This document shows, piece after piece, positions 45,616 through 56,911 of a DNA stretch of 64,000 bases. Source of the DNA: Aquilaria yunnanensis (taxonomy: Eukaryota; Streptophyta; Magnoliopsida; Malvales; Thymelaeaceae); NCBI GenBank assembly GCA_039654915.1, contig CM077597.1, positions 79,424,001 through 79,488,000 on the forward strand, given 5' to 3'. The notes under the pieces are model-generated. The model ran no database searches. It saw only the letters and a program-made list of their open reading frames with translations, and was not told the origin of the DNA. The position numbers and the translations under genes were made by a program. Numbering within the stretch: position 1 is the stretch's first letter; every line of letters begins with the position of its first letter.

Positions 45616-48238
45616 TGTTACCACTTTGAGAGTTTAAATGCAGTGACAATATCAATGTGTCAACCTCCCAGGAGCTATGCATGTTCTGTAGGCCATCAAA
45701 ACAATGCTCACAATATTACCCAAGTGGCCCTCTTGGTCTTTATGCAAATATATGTATATTGGTCAAACCATAATACACATATTTACATTTATGCACACTA
45801 TGGCAGATAAGAAGAAAAACACTAACACAATTCTTAGTCTTGGCTTCCACACATTAAGCAATCTTGTAAAGTTTTTAGTGACCAGCCACCACACCTGTAA
45901 CTTCCACTAATAAACTGTATCATTCTAGCCACATAACCCCCTGTTTTCTTTGCTCCATTATCAAGTAGAGACTTAGAGCAAACCAAGGAATTTTGTTTTA
46001 CATCAATAGCCCACCTATGGACCAAGTTATGGATTTTTTAAGTTGGTTACAAAATTCTGACCAAATGAACAGTAAATCAGCCAACTTTACAACGTCATAT
46101 CTTTAGCTACAGGGCTCTAAATCCAGAAATTCCAAATTTCAATTCAACCTCTGGATGTTTTCTAGATGTGGTCACAATTTCATATCAAGATTGATTCTAC
46201 ACAGGGAGATATTAAATTGTATGTGCAGAGTCGAAATTCTGGTCACCTTATGACCATTTTGCCCATACAAAATTTCTTAAAATGTATTCACTTCATTTCC
46301 TGATACAAAACCAATATAGGCAGTTCCATATATGCCTTATCCACATGGGAAACCATTTCCCTGAATTTAGAATCTTTCCAACCCTTATTCATAAAAATTC
46401 CATCAAAACAGCCCATAAACACCATGTGGATAGCATTGTGCATACACTCCAAACTACACTCCAATGATTCATATATCATTCTCACACTACATACACACCA
46501 TACCCAGTTCATTTACATTCATTCATCCACTACATACATGCCAATAACTTAGTTAATATGTACACTAAGCTTCTTGGAGAGCTCCACAAAGCACTAAGCA
46601 CTCCAGAAACTTGAAGGGACCAGCTGCTGCGTAGGGCAGAAAGTACCATTACTAAAAATAGCTACTGTGCTCCAAAAATCATGAAACTTTCCAGTTTATC
46701 ACTACACATATGGAAGTTAATATACCTGAAATTTCACAGAGAAATTCAAACGAAAACTATTGATCTGAATGTTCTCTTTCAGGTACTCCTGAAATGGACA
46801 GAAAGGGGGTAAGTTTCTTGAATGAAACTTAGTAAGGGCTTATCAATAAAATCTTCAAACTCCAGCCATATACCTGAAATCCAAAGACACTAAAACACAA
46901 AAATACAGTACAAACACACAAATATACACATCCAAATGCACAAACAAACACAGCAACAAACATATGAAATGCTGGCAGCAATAACACATTAGGATTAGTC
47001 CATAATCATTCAATTAAACATTAAGAACTCACTATGGCAACCCTCCTCAAGCTATTGCCTGGTCTTAGGAGGTCATTAGGTCTTAGTTAGTACTAACTTT
47101 GGGCTCTAGAAACCCTTCTTTCTTACTGCCATCTTTAGCATGGTAACACTAAGGCCGAAACCTTGCCATGCTTCTTTTCCATTAACCCATACTTGGTTCC
47201 TAGAGCTTTTTGCTCTCTTCCAAGCATGGTCTTAGCTTCATGGATGTTTGGAAATACAGTAAACAATCCAGGAAACTTTAGAAAACTCTTATTTCACTAC
47301 CATCTTCGTGCACTTCCCACTAGGTCACAAACCTTCAATAAGTGCACTCCCCTCACTAAGCTTGGTTCATCAAGCTCATGGCTCTCTTCGAAGCTTAGCC
47401 CTTGCTCCATGGTTGCTTGAAAATTACAGAAAACATTCCATGAGAGCAAGAGAACCCTTACCTTTTGCTGGAAATCCAATAAATCCTTTGTAAACCCAAA
47501 AACTAGGGGTTATTGCCTTCCTTGATGCTTCGGTTGTTTTCTCTTTCTTTCTCTTGATTATTTGCAGTAAGATGGCTATGGTGGATGGTGGAAGAGGTTA
47601 AGGAAGAGTTCTTAGCTGCTGGAAACCGAAATTTAGGAAAGATGCCAATGAAATGAAGATTTTTCTAGCTTTATTTCCTTATTTATCTTTAGTAATGGCA
47701 TATTTGCAAATTTTGCAAACTTTAAGCCACACTTGGTCAATGTTTTTGCCAGCCATTTGGGATAAGAAAATGACATATTTTGGCATCTTCTAACCTTGGT
47801 CAAAAGTCATTTTCACCTTTAGAAAAATCTAGGACACCTAAGCACCTTAGTTGTCATCATGCCATAAATGGCAAACTTTACCTCTTTGAGCACTTTGGTC
47901 CCCAACAATATATTTAATTCCTTCCATGTTCTTTCTTCATAATTCCATCCATATCCTTTCTTCATAATTCCATCCATGTCCTTTCCATAGCCATATTTAC
48001 AAATTTGTGCAATTGAGTAACCCAATCTTTGTAACCTTACAATTTAGTCCATAGGTTACTTGAAAATCAGGCAATATAATAATGCTTTCTTAAGGACCAA
48101 GCTATCATTGTTTTTGTCACTTAAGGGAGTATATATTGAATACTTTACACTTCACAATTCATACACTATGGTGAAAATTAAAGCATATAAGTTTAAGTCC
48201 TTATGCTATAATTTTCCCATTTTGTGAAGGTGGTAACA
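45616..48238 (-). mobile_element. Full-length LTR (family S, 2623 bp), minus orientation
   Basis: On the minus strand it starts TGTTACCACCTTCACAAAAT at 48238 and ends GGTAACA at 45616. A polypurine tract and integrase lie on its 3' LTR side, so it has the form of a normal 3' LTR. It is the reference copy for the other fragments in this insert. Confidence 0.85.
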
Positions 48239-49619
48239 TTCTCCCCCCCTTAAAATTTTTGGTCCTCCAAAATTGCCTTTAGCTTGGGGTACTCTTCTGA
48301 GTATCTCTCTTGCATTTGTTTCTCAGTTTCCCAAGTCGCTTCTCTTTCAGAATGGTGTGACCATTGAACTTTGACCATGGGAATAAGCTTGTTTCTTAGC
48401 CTTCTGGTATCCTTAGCTAAGATAGCTATAGGTTTCTCTTCGTATGTCAAATTAGGCTCTAACTGTATGTCCTCCACTGCTATAGTATGCTTTGTGTCCA
48501 GTATACACTTCTTAAGCATACTGATGTGGAAAACATTATGGACACTTGACATACTTGGCGGTAGAGCCAACCTATAAGCTACCTTGCCAACCCTTTCTAG
48601 TATTTCATAAGGACCAATGTATCTTGGAGATAGCTTACTTCTCTTGCCAAATCTGATGGTACTTTTGGTTGGTGCTACTTTGAGCCACACTTTATCACCA
48701 ACCTCAAACTCCAAGTCTCTTCTTCTTTTGTTCACATAAGCAGTGGTCCTTTCATTGGCTATCTTTAATCTTTCCTGTATGTTTCTGATTTTGCTTGTTG
48801 TTTCTTCAATGATTTCAGGACCTAACTCTAGCCTATCTGAGGCCTCTACCCAACAATGGGGCGTCATGCACCTTCTCCCATAAAGGGCTTCATAAGGTGC
48901 CATACCAATGGTGCTTTGATAACTGTTGTTATAAGAGAATTCCACCAAAGGTAAATGTTCATCCCATTCTCCTTTGAAATCCAAAATACAGCTCCTGACC
49001 ATGTCTTCAAGTATCTGAATCACCCTTTCAGTCTGTCCATCAGTTTGAGGATGATAAGCAGTGCTCAGGTGGATTTTGGTTCCTAGTGCTTTGTGAAAAA
49101 CACTCCAAAATCTAGCTGTAAACCTTGGATCTCTATCTGATACTATCGAGTCTGGTACTCCATGCAATCTTACTATCTCTTTAATGTACATTTGTGCCAA
49201 CTTTTCTAGTGAGTCTGTGATCTTCATTGGCAAGAAGTGGGCACACTTGGTTAGCCTATCAACAATGACCCAGATTGTGTCATGTCTTAATCTGGTCATA
49301 GGCAACCCAGTTAAGAAGTCCATTGTTATGTTACCCCACTTTCTAACTGGAATGGGTAGAGTTTGAAGTGTTCCTGCTGGCTTCTGATGTTCTACCTTCA
49401 CTCTTTGGCATGTAGCACATTTAGAAACATATGTTGCTATGTCCTTCTTCATGTTTGGCCACCAGAAATGTGTTTTCAAGCCTTTATACATCTTTTCACT
49501 TCCAGGATGGATATTCAATTTACTAGTATGAGCCTCATCAAGTATCTCATTTCTGAGTTCTTCCTCACTAGGCACATATATTCTGTCCTTGAAATACAGT
49601 AATCCTTGCTTATAGGCGT
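48239..49619 (-). pseudogene. Integrase part of Tekay-like pol, minus strand, with polypurine tract
   Basis: The frame 49575-48250 and its upstream continuation (to 49619) include the HHCC zinc module (HPGSEKMYKGLKTHFWWP, CATCQRVKVEH), the catalytic core ([26 protein letters not shown]) and the chromodomain-like tail (VQWSHHSEREATWE). The stop codon lies in the polypurine run next to the LTR at 48238. Everything upstream of integrase is missing: at 49619 the sequence switches to LTR in the opposite orientation. The core is nearly identical to 40548-41471 but inverted. Confidence 0.88.
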
Positions 49620-51776
49620 CATTTTCTTATCCCAAATGGCTGGCAAAAACATTGACCAAGTGTGGCTTAAAGTTTGCAAAATTTGCAAATATGCCATTAC
49701 TAAAGATAAATAAGGAAATAAAGCTAGAAAAATCTTCATTTCATTGGCATCTTTCCTAAATTTCGGTTTCCAGCAGCTAAGAACTCTTCCTTAACCTCTT
49801 CCACCATCCACTATAGCCATCTTACTGCAAATAATCAAGAGAAAGAAAGAGAAAACAACCGAAGCATCAAGGAAGGCAATAACTCCTAGTTTTTGGGTTT
49901 ACAAAGGATTTATTGGATTTCCAGCAAAAGGTAAGGGTTCTCTTGCTCTCATGGAATGTTTTCTGTAATTTTCAAGCAACCATGGAGCAAGGGCTAAGCT
50001 TGGAAGAGAGCCATGAGCTTGATGAACCAAGCTTAGTGAGGGGAGTGCACTTATTGAAGGTTTGTGACCTAGTGGGAAGTGCACGAAGATGGCAGTGAAA
50101 TAAGAGTTTTCTAAAGTTTCCTGGATTGTTTACTGTATTTCCAAACATCCATGAAGCTAAGACCATGCTTGGAAGAGAGCAAAAAGCTCTAGGAACCAAG
50201 TATGGGTTAATGGAAAAGAAGCATGGCAAGGTTTCGGCCTTAGTGTTACCATGCTAAAGATGGCAGTAAGAAAGAAGGGTTTCTAGAGCCCAAAGTTAGT
50301 ACTAACTAAGACCTAATGACCTCCTAAGACCAGGCAATAGCTTGAGGAGGGTTGCCATAGTGAGTTCTTAATGTTTAATTGAATGATTATGGACTAATCC
50401 TAATGTGTTATTGCTGCCAGCATTTCATATGTTTGTTGCTGTGTTTGTTTGTGCATTTGGATGTGTATATTTGTGTGTTTGTACTGTATTTTTGTGTTTT
50501 AGTGTCTTTGGATTTCAGGTATATGGCTGGAGTTTGAAGATTTTATTGATAAGCCCTTACTAAGTTTCATTCAAGAAACTTACCCCCTTTCTGTCCATTT
50601 CAGGAGTACCTGAAAGAGAACATTCAGATCAATAGTTTTCGTTTGAATTTCTCTGTGAAATTTCAGGTATATTAACTTCCATATGTGTAGTGATAAACTG
50701 GAAAGTTTCATGATTTTTGGAGCACAGTAGCTATTTTTAGTAATGGTACTTTCTGCCCTACGCAGCAGCTGGTCCCTTCAAGTTTCTGGAGTGCTTAGTG
50801 CTTTGTGGAGCTCTCCAAGAAGCTTAGTGTACATATTAACTAAGTTATTGGCATGTATGTAGTGCATGAATGAATTTAAATTAACTGGGTATGGTGTGTA
50901 TGTAGTGTGAGAAGGATATATGAATCATTGGAGTGTAGTTTGGAGTGTATGCACAATGCTGTCCACATGGTGTTTATGGGCTGTTTTGATGGAATTTTTA
51001 TGAATAAGGGTTGGAAAGATTCTAAATTCAGGGAAATGGTTTCCCATGTGGATAAGGCATACATGGAACTGCCTATATTGGTTTTGTATCAGGAAATGAA
51101 GTGAATACATTTTAAGAAATTTTGTATGGGCAAAATGGTCATAAGGTGACCAGAATTTCGACTCTGCACATACAATTTAATATCTCTCTGTGTAGAATCA
51201 ATCTTGATATGAAATTGTGACCACATCTAGAAAACATCCAGAGGTTGAATTGAAATTTTGAATTTCTGGATTTAGAGCCCTGTAGCTAAAGATATGACGT
51301 TGTAAAGTTGGCTGATTTACTGTTCATTTGGTCAGAATTTTGTAACCAACTTAAAAAATCCATAACTTGGTCCATAGGTGGGCTATTGATGTAAAACAAA
51401 ATTCCTTGCTTTGCTCTAAGTCTCTACTTGATAATGGAGCAAAGAAAACAGGGGGTTATGTGGCTAGAATGATACAGTTTATTAGTGGAAGTTACAGGTG
51501 TGGTGGCTAGTCACTAAAAACTTTACAAGATTGCTTAATGTGTGGAAGCCAAGACTAAGAATTGTGTTAGTGTTTTTCTTCTTATCTGCCATAGTGTGCA
51601 TAAATGTAAATATGTGTATTATGGTTTGAACAATATACATATATTTGCATAAAGACCAAGAGGGCCACTTGGGTAATATAGTGAGCATTGTTTTGATGGC
51701 CTACAGAACATGCATAGCTCCTGGGAGGTTGACACATTGATATTGTCACCGCATTTAAACTCTCAGAGTGGTAATA
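49620..51776 (+). mobile_element. LTR fragment (family S), plus orientation, first ~465 bp missing
   Basis: From TCATTTTCTTATCCCAAATG to GAGTGGTAATA it is the inverse of 45616-47773. The last bases read GGTAATA instead of GGTAACA. A proper tRNA-Met primer site follows. Confidence 0.82.
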
Positions 51777-51793
51777 GAAGTTGGTATCAGAGC
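51777..51793 (+). other. Primer-binding site, initiator tRNA-Met
   Basis: GAAGTTGGTATCAGAGC directly follows the LTR end at 51776. The downstream sequence is not element leader but an inverted LTR start, joined through the shared bases AGCACCTTAG. Confidence 0.85.
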
Positions 51794-52157
51794 ACCTTAG
51801 TTGTCATCATGCCATAAATGGCAAACTTTACCTCTTTGAGCACTTTGGTCCCCAACAATATATTTAATTCCTTCCATGTTCTTTCTTCATAATTCCATCC
51901 ATATCCTTTCTTCATAATTCCATCCATGTCCTTTCCATAGCCATATTTACAAATTTGTGCAATTGAGTACCCAATCTTTGTGACCTTACAATTTAGTCCA
52001 TAGGTTACTTGAAAATCAGGCAATATAATAATGCTTTCTTAAGGACCAAGCTATCATTATTTTTGTCATTTAAGGGAGTATATATTGAATACTTTACACT
52101 TCACAATTCATACACTATGGTGAAAATTAAAGCATATAAGTTTAAGTCCTTATGCAC
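51791..52157 (-). mobile_element. LTR start fragment (family S, about positions 32-400), minus orientation
   Basis: It matches 47839-48207 in the same orientation. Together with 49620-51776 (positions about 466 to the end, inverted) it would account for nearly one complete LTR, suggesting an internal inversion. Confidence 0.78.
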
Positions 52158-52160
52158 TTT

Positions 52161-52361
52161 GGTCTAATGGTTAGACGCGACTTCCTTCGGGAGGTGTAAA
52201 TCCGTGCGGTCGGGAGTTCGACTCCCAGTGTGGCCAAAGCGGACAGTACGGATTTGCGGATAGTGTGTGCCTGTAATGGGCTCTGCATCCGGTCAGGCCC
52301 GTAGTCAGGTTCTGTCTGTAATACGCTCGTGGTGGGTTCGGCCCAGCAGCGGGGTGTTACA
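52161..52361 (+). ncRNA. 201-bp tRNA-like (SINE-like) module, copy 2, at the insertion edge
   Basis: It is identical to 45312-45512 except for one base near 52308. Its last base is the last base of the insertion, directly before the CTCCT duplication. On the minus strand it therefore opens the element with TGTAACACCCCGCTG, a typical LTR start. It takes the place of the first 31 bp of the family S LTR. Structure and doubts are as for copy 1. Confidence 0.55.
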
Positions 52362-54477
52362 CTCCTGGCTTCCATCAATTGCTAAAGATGGTCCACAACA
52401 TTGCCCGTGCGATGATGGGAAATCACATAATTGGACAAAGTGAAGCATTTTTTAGAGCTACCCTATTAGGGGACAAATTTAATCCGCCATAAACTTGATG
52501 TCATGCATATTGAAAAGCACATGTTTGAGAATATATGGAACACTGTTATGGATGTTAAGAACAAAACGAAAGACAATGTTAAGGCATGGAAAGACCTCGA
52601 AATTTATTGTAATCTCTCGGAGTTAAACTTGGTTCCTCTTGATGATGGTCATTCATTCAAACTAAAGGTGAGGTTCACATTCGATGTTAACCGAAGGCAG
52701 GATGTTCTCGCTTGGGTAAAATCTCTATGACTCCCTGATGGATATGCCTCAAATCTTGGGAGATGTGTTGATAGCTCTGGTTGCAATATGTATGGCATGA
52801 AGAGTCATGATTGCCATGTTATCATGCAAAGGCTTCTCCCCATTGCCTTTCAAGCACTTCCCAAGAATATATGGAAGCCATTAACAGAGTTAAGCCTATT
52901 CTTTATAGACTTGTGCTCTCTAGAGCTTCATGCTAATCATTTGTTGGAGTTGGAGGCCAATATTCCAATTGTAATTTGTAAGCTTGAGAGAATTTTTCCT
53001 TTTGGGTTTTTTGATGTCATGAAGCATCTCCCAGTTCACTTACCATATGAAGCATGGGTTGGAGAACCTGTTCAGTACCGATGGATGTATAAATTTGAGC
53101 GGTGCAAGCATGACCTTAAAATGAAGGTTTCTAATACTGCTCATGTTGAGGAATCGATTTGTGAAACATACATGATAGAGGAGACTTCCATCTTTTGCTC
53201 TCATTACTTTGAATCCCACGCTCCCTGTATGATGAGCCGAGTTCCGTGAAATGATGATGGTGGCCCTGTCCCCTGTAATGGTGAGTTGTGGTCCATATTC
53301 ACATTCCCGGGACGTTCATATGGTGCATGTAGATATAGATTCCTCACAGATGATAAACTCAGAGTTACAATCACATACGTTCTTCTACATTGTGCCGAGA
53401 TCAGGCCATATCTAAAATAAACACATATTCATGATCATCCAGTTGTTTACGTATTTTGAAGTTGTTAACTAATCATTTGACTAAAACTAACATATTTTCC
53501 TCCCCCCCCCCAATTTGATCACAGTATGTTTGTTGATCAGGTAAAGGACCATGTACCCAATATTACCATGTCTGAGATGTAAATACACATTGAAAACAAC
53601 TTCTCAAGCTAGCTCCGACACTATGTACGCTAAATTTCACTCATTGTGTATTGCAATATGTTATTTGTTACAGTTCTAGATATATGGTCCTAAAATGACA
53701 TTTTGTTTACATAAGTTGATGACCCACGTAACAATATAGTCAATAACATATTGTGGCATGTTGCACGTGGTCCCTCACATCGGGTTGAGACATGGCCTAT
53801 TTATTTCACAAATGGCTACAAGCTCCACATAAATGAATGGGGCAATGACAAATCAACATTTAATAGTGGAGTATGCATACGAAGAACGGGTTCGAGCGAA
53901 GTTGAATGTGATTTTTATGGTATATTAGAAAAAGTCATTCAACTCAAATATCTTGGCTATCCACATAACAATGTTGTCTTATTTAGGTACAACTGGTTTG
54001 ACCTAACACCTGAACATGGAACTCAAGTCCATAAATAGTTTGGTTTAGTTGAGATCTGGGATAGCCGCAGATATCATAAGTTTGATCCTTTCATTCTAGC
54101 ATCACAAGCTGACTAAGTTTACTACACCCCCTATCCGACAAAGTCACATGAGAAAAACAGGTGGTCAACTGTTATGAAGATAAAACCTAGATGGATCATA
54201 CAGTACGAAATAGTTGACAATGATGATGTTTATCAAGAAAGTAAAGTTGTTAACAATTGAAGATGACCCAGTTGAGGAGTTAGCTGACCCGGGTGTAAGT
54301 GATAATATGGAAGACCATGTTTAAAGCATGGGTGTAATTGGCCCTAAATCAGATTTTTTTGAGGAAGGGGGTTCTACTGATGATACAGATGCTGAGGAGG
54401 AGTTTCAATTTGATGAAACTGACACTAATGAAAATGAGGAGTTTGATGATCCTGGAAGCACTAGGTTGGGTGAATGA
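52362..54477 (+). pseudogene. CACTA TNP2-type transposase, C-terminal part
   Basis: Reading resumes with WLPSIAKDGPQHCPCDDGKS, then SIF, then after a frameshift HKLDVMHIEKHMFENIWNTV (about 52485-52545). The next domain (52788-53249, DUF4218 type) includes SHDCHVIMQRLLPIAF, KLERIFPFGFFDVMKHLPVH and YRWMYKFERCKHDLK. The DUF4216-type segment follows at 53751-54038 (FTNGYKLHINEWG..VLFRYNWFDL), and an acidic tail ends at 54477. 53250-53750 is intron-like. Several stops show that it is dead. Confidence 0.88.
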
Positions 54478-54620
54478 AGATACCAGTGACTTTGTTTAGT
54501 CATCTTGAGTCATAAGTGTCTCTAACATATTTGGTAACTTTATGTCAAGTGAGTACACTTCATTTACTGTCCATAACATATCAATGTTCATTTTTTGGTC
54601 TCAAACAATAATGACTGCAG

Positions 54621-56301
54621 ATGCCGCCTAAAAAGGATAACACATATAAGCATTGACCTAGGAAGGGACCATTTGCGCAGTTCAAGGAGGTCATGGAGCC
54701 AATACTTAATTCTCGACAGATGATGGGTTCTTCATCCCGGGCACAAGATGATGTAGGTGTAGAAACACAGCATACATCTGTGCCAGCGACTAACGTCCAG
54801 TCACATCTACACAGATCAGGCGAAGGTGGAGGGACAACATCTGCAAATGGCCCACGAGCGCGCCATGTCAATCACCCGATCCTAACTCCTCATCCCTCAG
54901 ACGAAGGCATACATACCGATAACATCCCATCATCTATGTCACAAGCACCAGCCCGAGCTCGGATGAGGGTATCCCCCCATGGTAACACGTAAGTGATGAA
55001 TATCCCACAAACTATCTGAAAATACTAATATTAGTTACATTACTGTGAACCATCAACATATAACTGCATATAATTGATACTATGATGAACATGTGTACTA
55101 TGCAAATTCGTTCTAGCTGTAGCGACACAATTTGTGACACTATGTTTCACCATACATTTCAAACCATATTCTGATTGGTCATCCGTTTCTCCATCAGACA
55201 TTCAATAATGGTGGCATGTTTTTGAGGTATAACACATATATTACTATGATATGATGTATTACAGTTCAAACAACTACTTGCTTTTTTCATGCTTTTTGTC
55301 TTGATATATTATCCTTTATCCTTTATAGAGGAACTATGAGTGAGATCCGATACACCATAATAAGGTGTATCGGATATGAAATATCTTGAGAGCACAGCAT
55401 TACCAGAGCATGATAGCAAAAATCAGGCGTGTCAAGGATCTTGTTAAACGTCGAGCAAAGGCAAACTTTATGTCCGATGCTGCATATGCAGAAATTAAGG
55501 CATATTGGGCCACTCCGGAGTTCATTCAGAAGTCCACTAGATTCAAGGCAATTCGAGCAACCGTAACTGACGAGGATTCATAGTCTGGCTCTTATAGTGC
55601 AACATATGCAGGGGGATATTATCTCGATGTCTGCACATCGAGAGCAAATGGTATATTTGCCATTTATGTTCTTCCATTTTACGTTTAAGTAAATAATTAA
55701 CAGAAATTACAAATTAATCTGACGTATCATTCAATTAGATAGAGAAAGATCCAGAGAAGAAAGACCCCAGCTTGTTTAAAGTCCTTCAAGCAACACATAA
55801 AATGAAGAATGGAAAATATGTTAGTAAGCGATATGAAGAAGTTGCTGTAAGTATTAGTACTGAGATTAAGGAGTGTACACAACAAGAGGATGGACTAGAT
55901 GCAATTGATGAAGTTGCAATCATTAGTACTGCATCTTAAGGGAAAAGGGAAGACGTGTTTTTGGTTTAGGATCTGAGCAGTGTGTTATACCGAGCCGCCG
56001 ACTACTTGTTGGCATCCCACATGTTGACTTCACTCAGACACCGCAATTCAATGAACAAGTATAGAAGATGATGACAGAGGAGAATGCACGAAGGGATGCT
56101 GAGTACGAGAAAAAGCTTGATAAACTTAAGAAGAGACAGAGAGGAGAGATGGAGGTGAATAAGGCCGCATTGGAGGCAAACCGGGCTTAGTTAGAGATGA
56201 TTTGTCCTTCCCTTAACCTTTCGTGCCCGCCAGCTCAACAAGTTCCACAGTATCCGGATGACTCGAACTCAGAGAATGAGGAGATAGTCGGGTCTCCTTG
56301 A
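54621..56301 (+). pseudogene. CACTA second gene (TNPA-like, Transposase_24 type)
   Basis: It starts MPPKKDNTYKH at 54621, followed by a stop, then in frame GPFAQFKEVMEP and a serine-rich stretch ending at a GTAAGT donor (54989). Later exons include RVKDLVKRRAKANFMSDAAY with YWATPEFIQKSTRFKAIRA (55430-55560) and FKVLQATHKMKNGKYVSKRY (about 55775-55835), typical of the plant transposase family PF03004. A coiled-coil-like end (EYEKKLDKLKKRQRGEMEVN) and a proline/acidic tail stop at about 56301. In CACTA elements this product binds subterminal repeats. Stops interrupt several exons. Confidence 0.78.
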
Positions 56302-56599
56302 TTGTCGTCTTCAACAAGTAAATCATTTCATAATTTCCTGTGTTATCAGACTTGGACAAGAATTGTTAGACCTAAGACTCAAATGAATTTCTTGAGATGT
56401 ATCGACCATTGAACCTTGTATGGTTTGTTGCAGACATATATCAACTTTTTTTAATTATGATGTTTTGGAGAATGTATGATGGAATTTATTGAAATGAATT
56501 TACTTTTTTTGTGTAATTTTGATTGCTTAACAAGGATGTCGCAACTTTCAAGTTTGTATTTCCATTACAGAAATTGTTTAAAATAGGGGAAAAATTGAA

Positions 56600-56911
56600 A
56601 CAAACCCAGAACTAAAATTGCACATTATCAACGCGCGTGCACGTTTGTAATTATCAACATTATGTTGGTAAAAATTTTTACTCGTTGGAAACTAGGTCAG
56701 GTATATGACCGTTGGTAATTACCAACAAGCTTTTTACCAACGTGCACGCATTGGAAATTACCAACACATTAATTTTTGAGCGTTGGAAAGAGAATTTCCA
56801 GCGAGTCGTTTACAAACGTGCATTTACCAACAGCTTCGCGTTGGTAATTTCAATTACCAATGTGCAACCGTTGGTAAATGTGCGTTGGAAAATACATTAA
56901 GTTTTGTAGTG
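56600..56911. repeat. 3' subterminal repeats of CACTA B
   Basis: Motifs ACCAACGTGCACGC, TTACCAACAG and CGCGTTGGTAA recur in both orientations up to the terminus TTTTGTAGTG at 56911. Unlike elements A and the one at 3163, this terminus is not duplicated. Confidence 0.8.

Larger units (their letters stand above)
36411..52361. mobile_element. 15,951-bp inverted, scrambled retroelement insertion with 5-bp TSD
   Basis: CTCCT lies on both sides (36406-36410 and 52362-52366). The insert starts TGTTACC and ends GTGTTACA, and deleting it with one TSD copy rejoins the CACTA transposase. Inside are Tekay-like LTR and gag-pol pieces in both orientations: LTR minus (36411-38001), short LTR plus (38002-38197), gag-pol plus (38198-41471), LTR plus (about 41560-43418), spacer (43419-43602), LTR minus (43603-45110), LTR end plus (45111-45311), tRNA-like palindrome (45312-45614), full LTR minus (45616-48238), integrase minus (48239-49619), LTR plus (49620-51776), primer site (51777-51793), LTR start minus (51791-52157), tRNA-like module (52161-52361). 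The whole is an imperfect inverted repeat centred near 43510. Confidence 0.82.
33117..56911 (+). mobile_element. CACTA element B, once autonomous, interrupted
   Basis: The left end is CACTACTAAAATACGTGG and the right end is the reverse complement of CACTACAAAACTTAATG. Flanks are CGC (33114-33116) and CAC (56912-56914), which fit a TSD with one CpG-type change. Subterminal TTACCAACGG / CCAACGCG motifs lie at 33150-33460 and 56610-56890. It encodes a TNP2-type transposase (34880-54477, interrupted) and a second gene (54621-56300), both with many stops. Without the 15,956-bp insertion it is about 7.84 kb. It is the nearest relative of element A in the window and shows what A lost. Confidence 0.85.
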
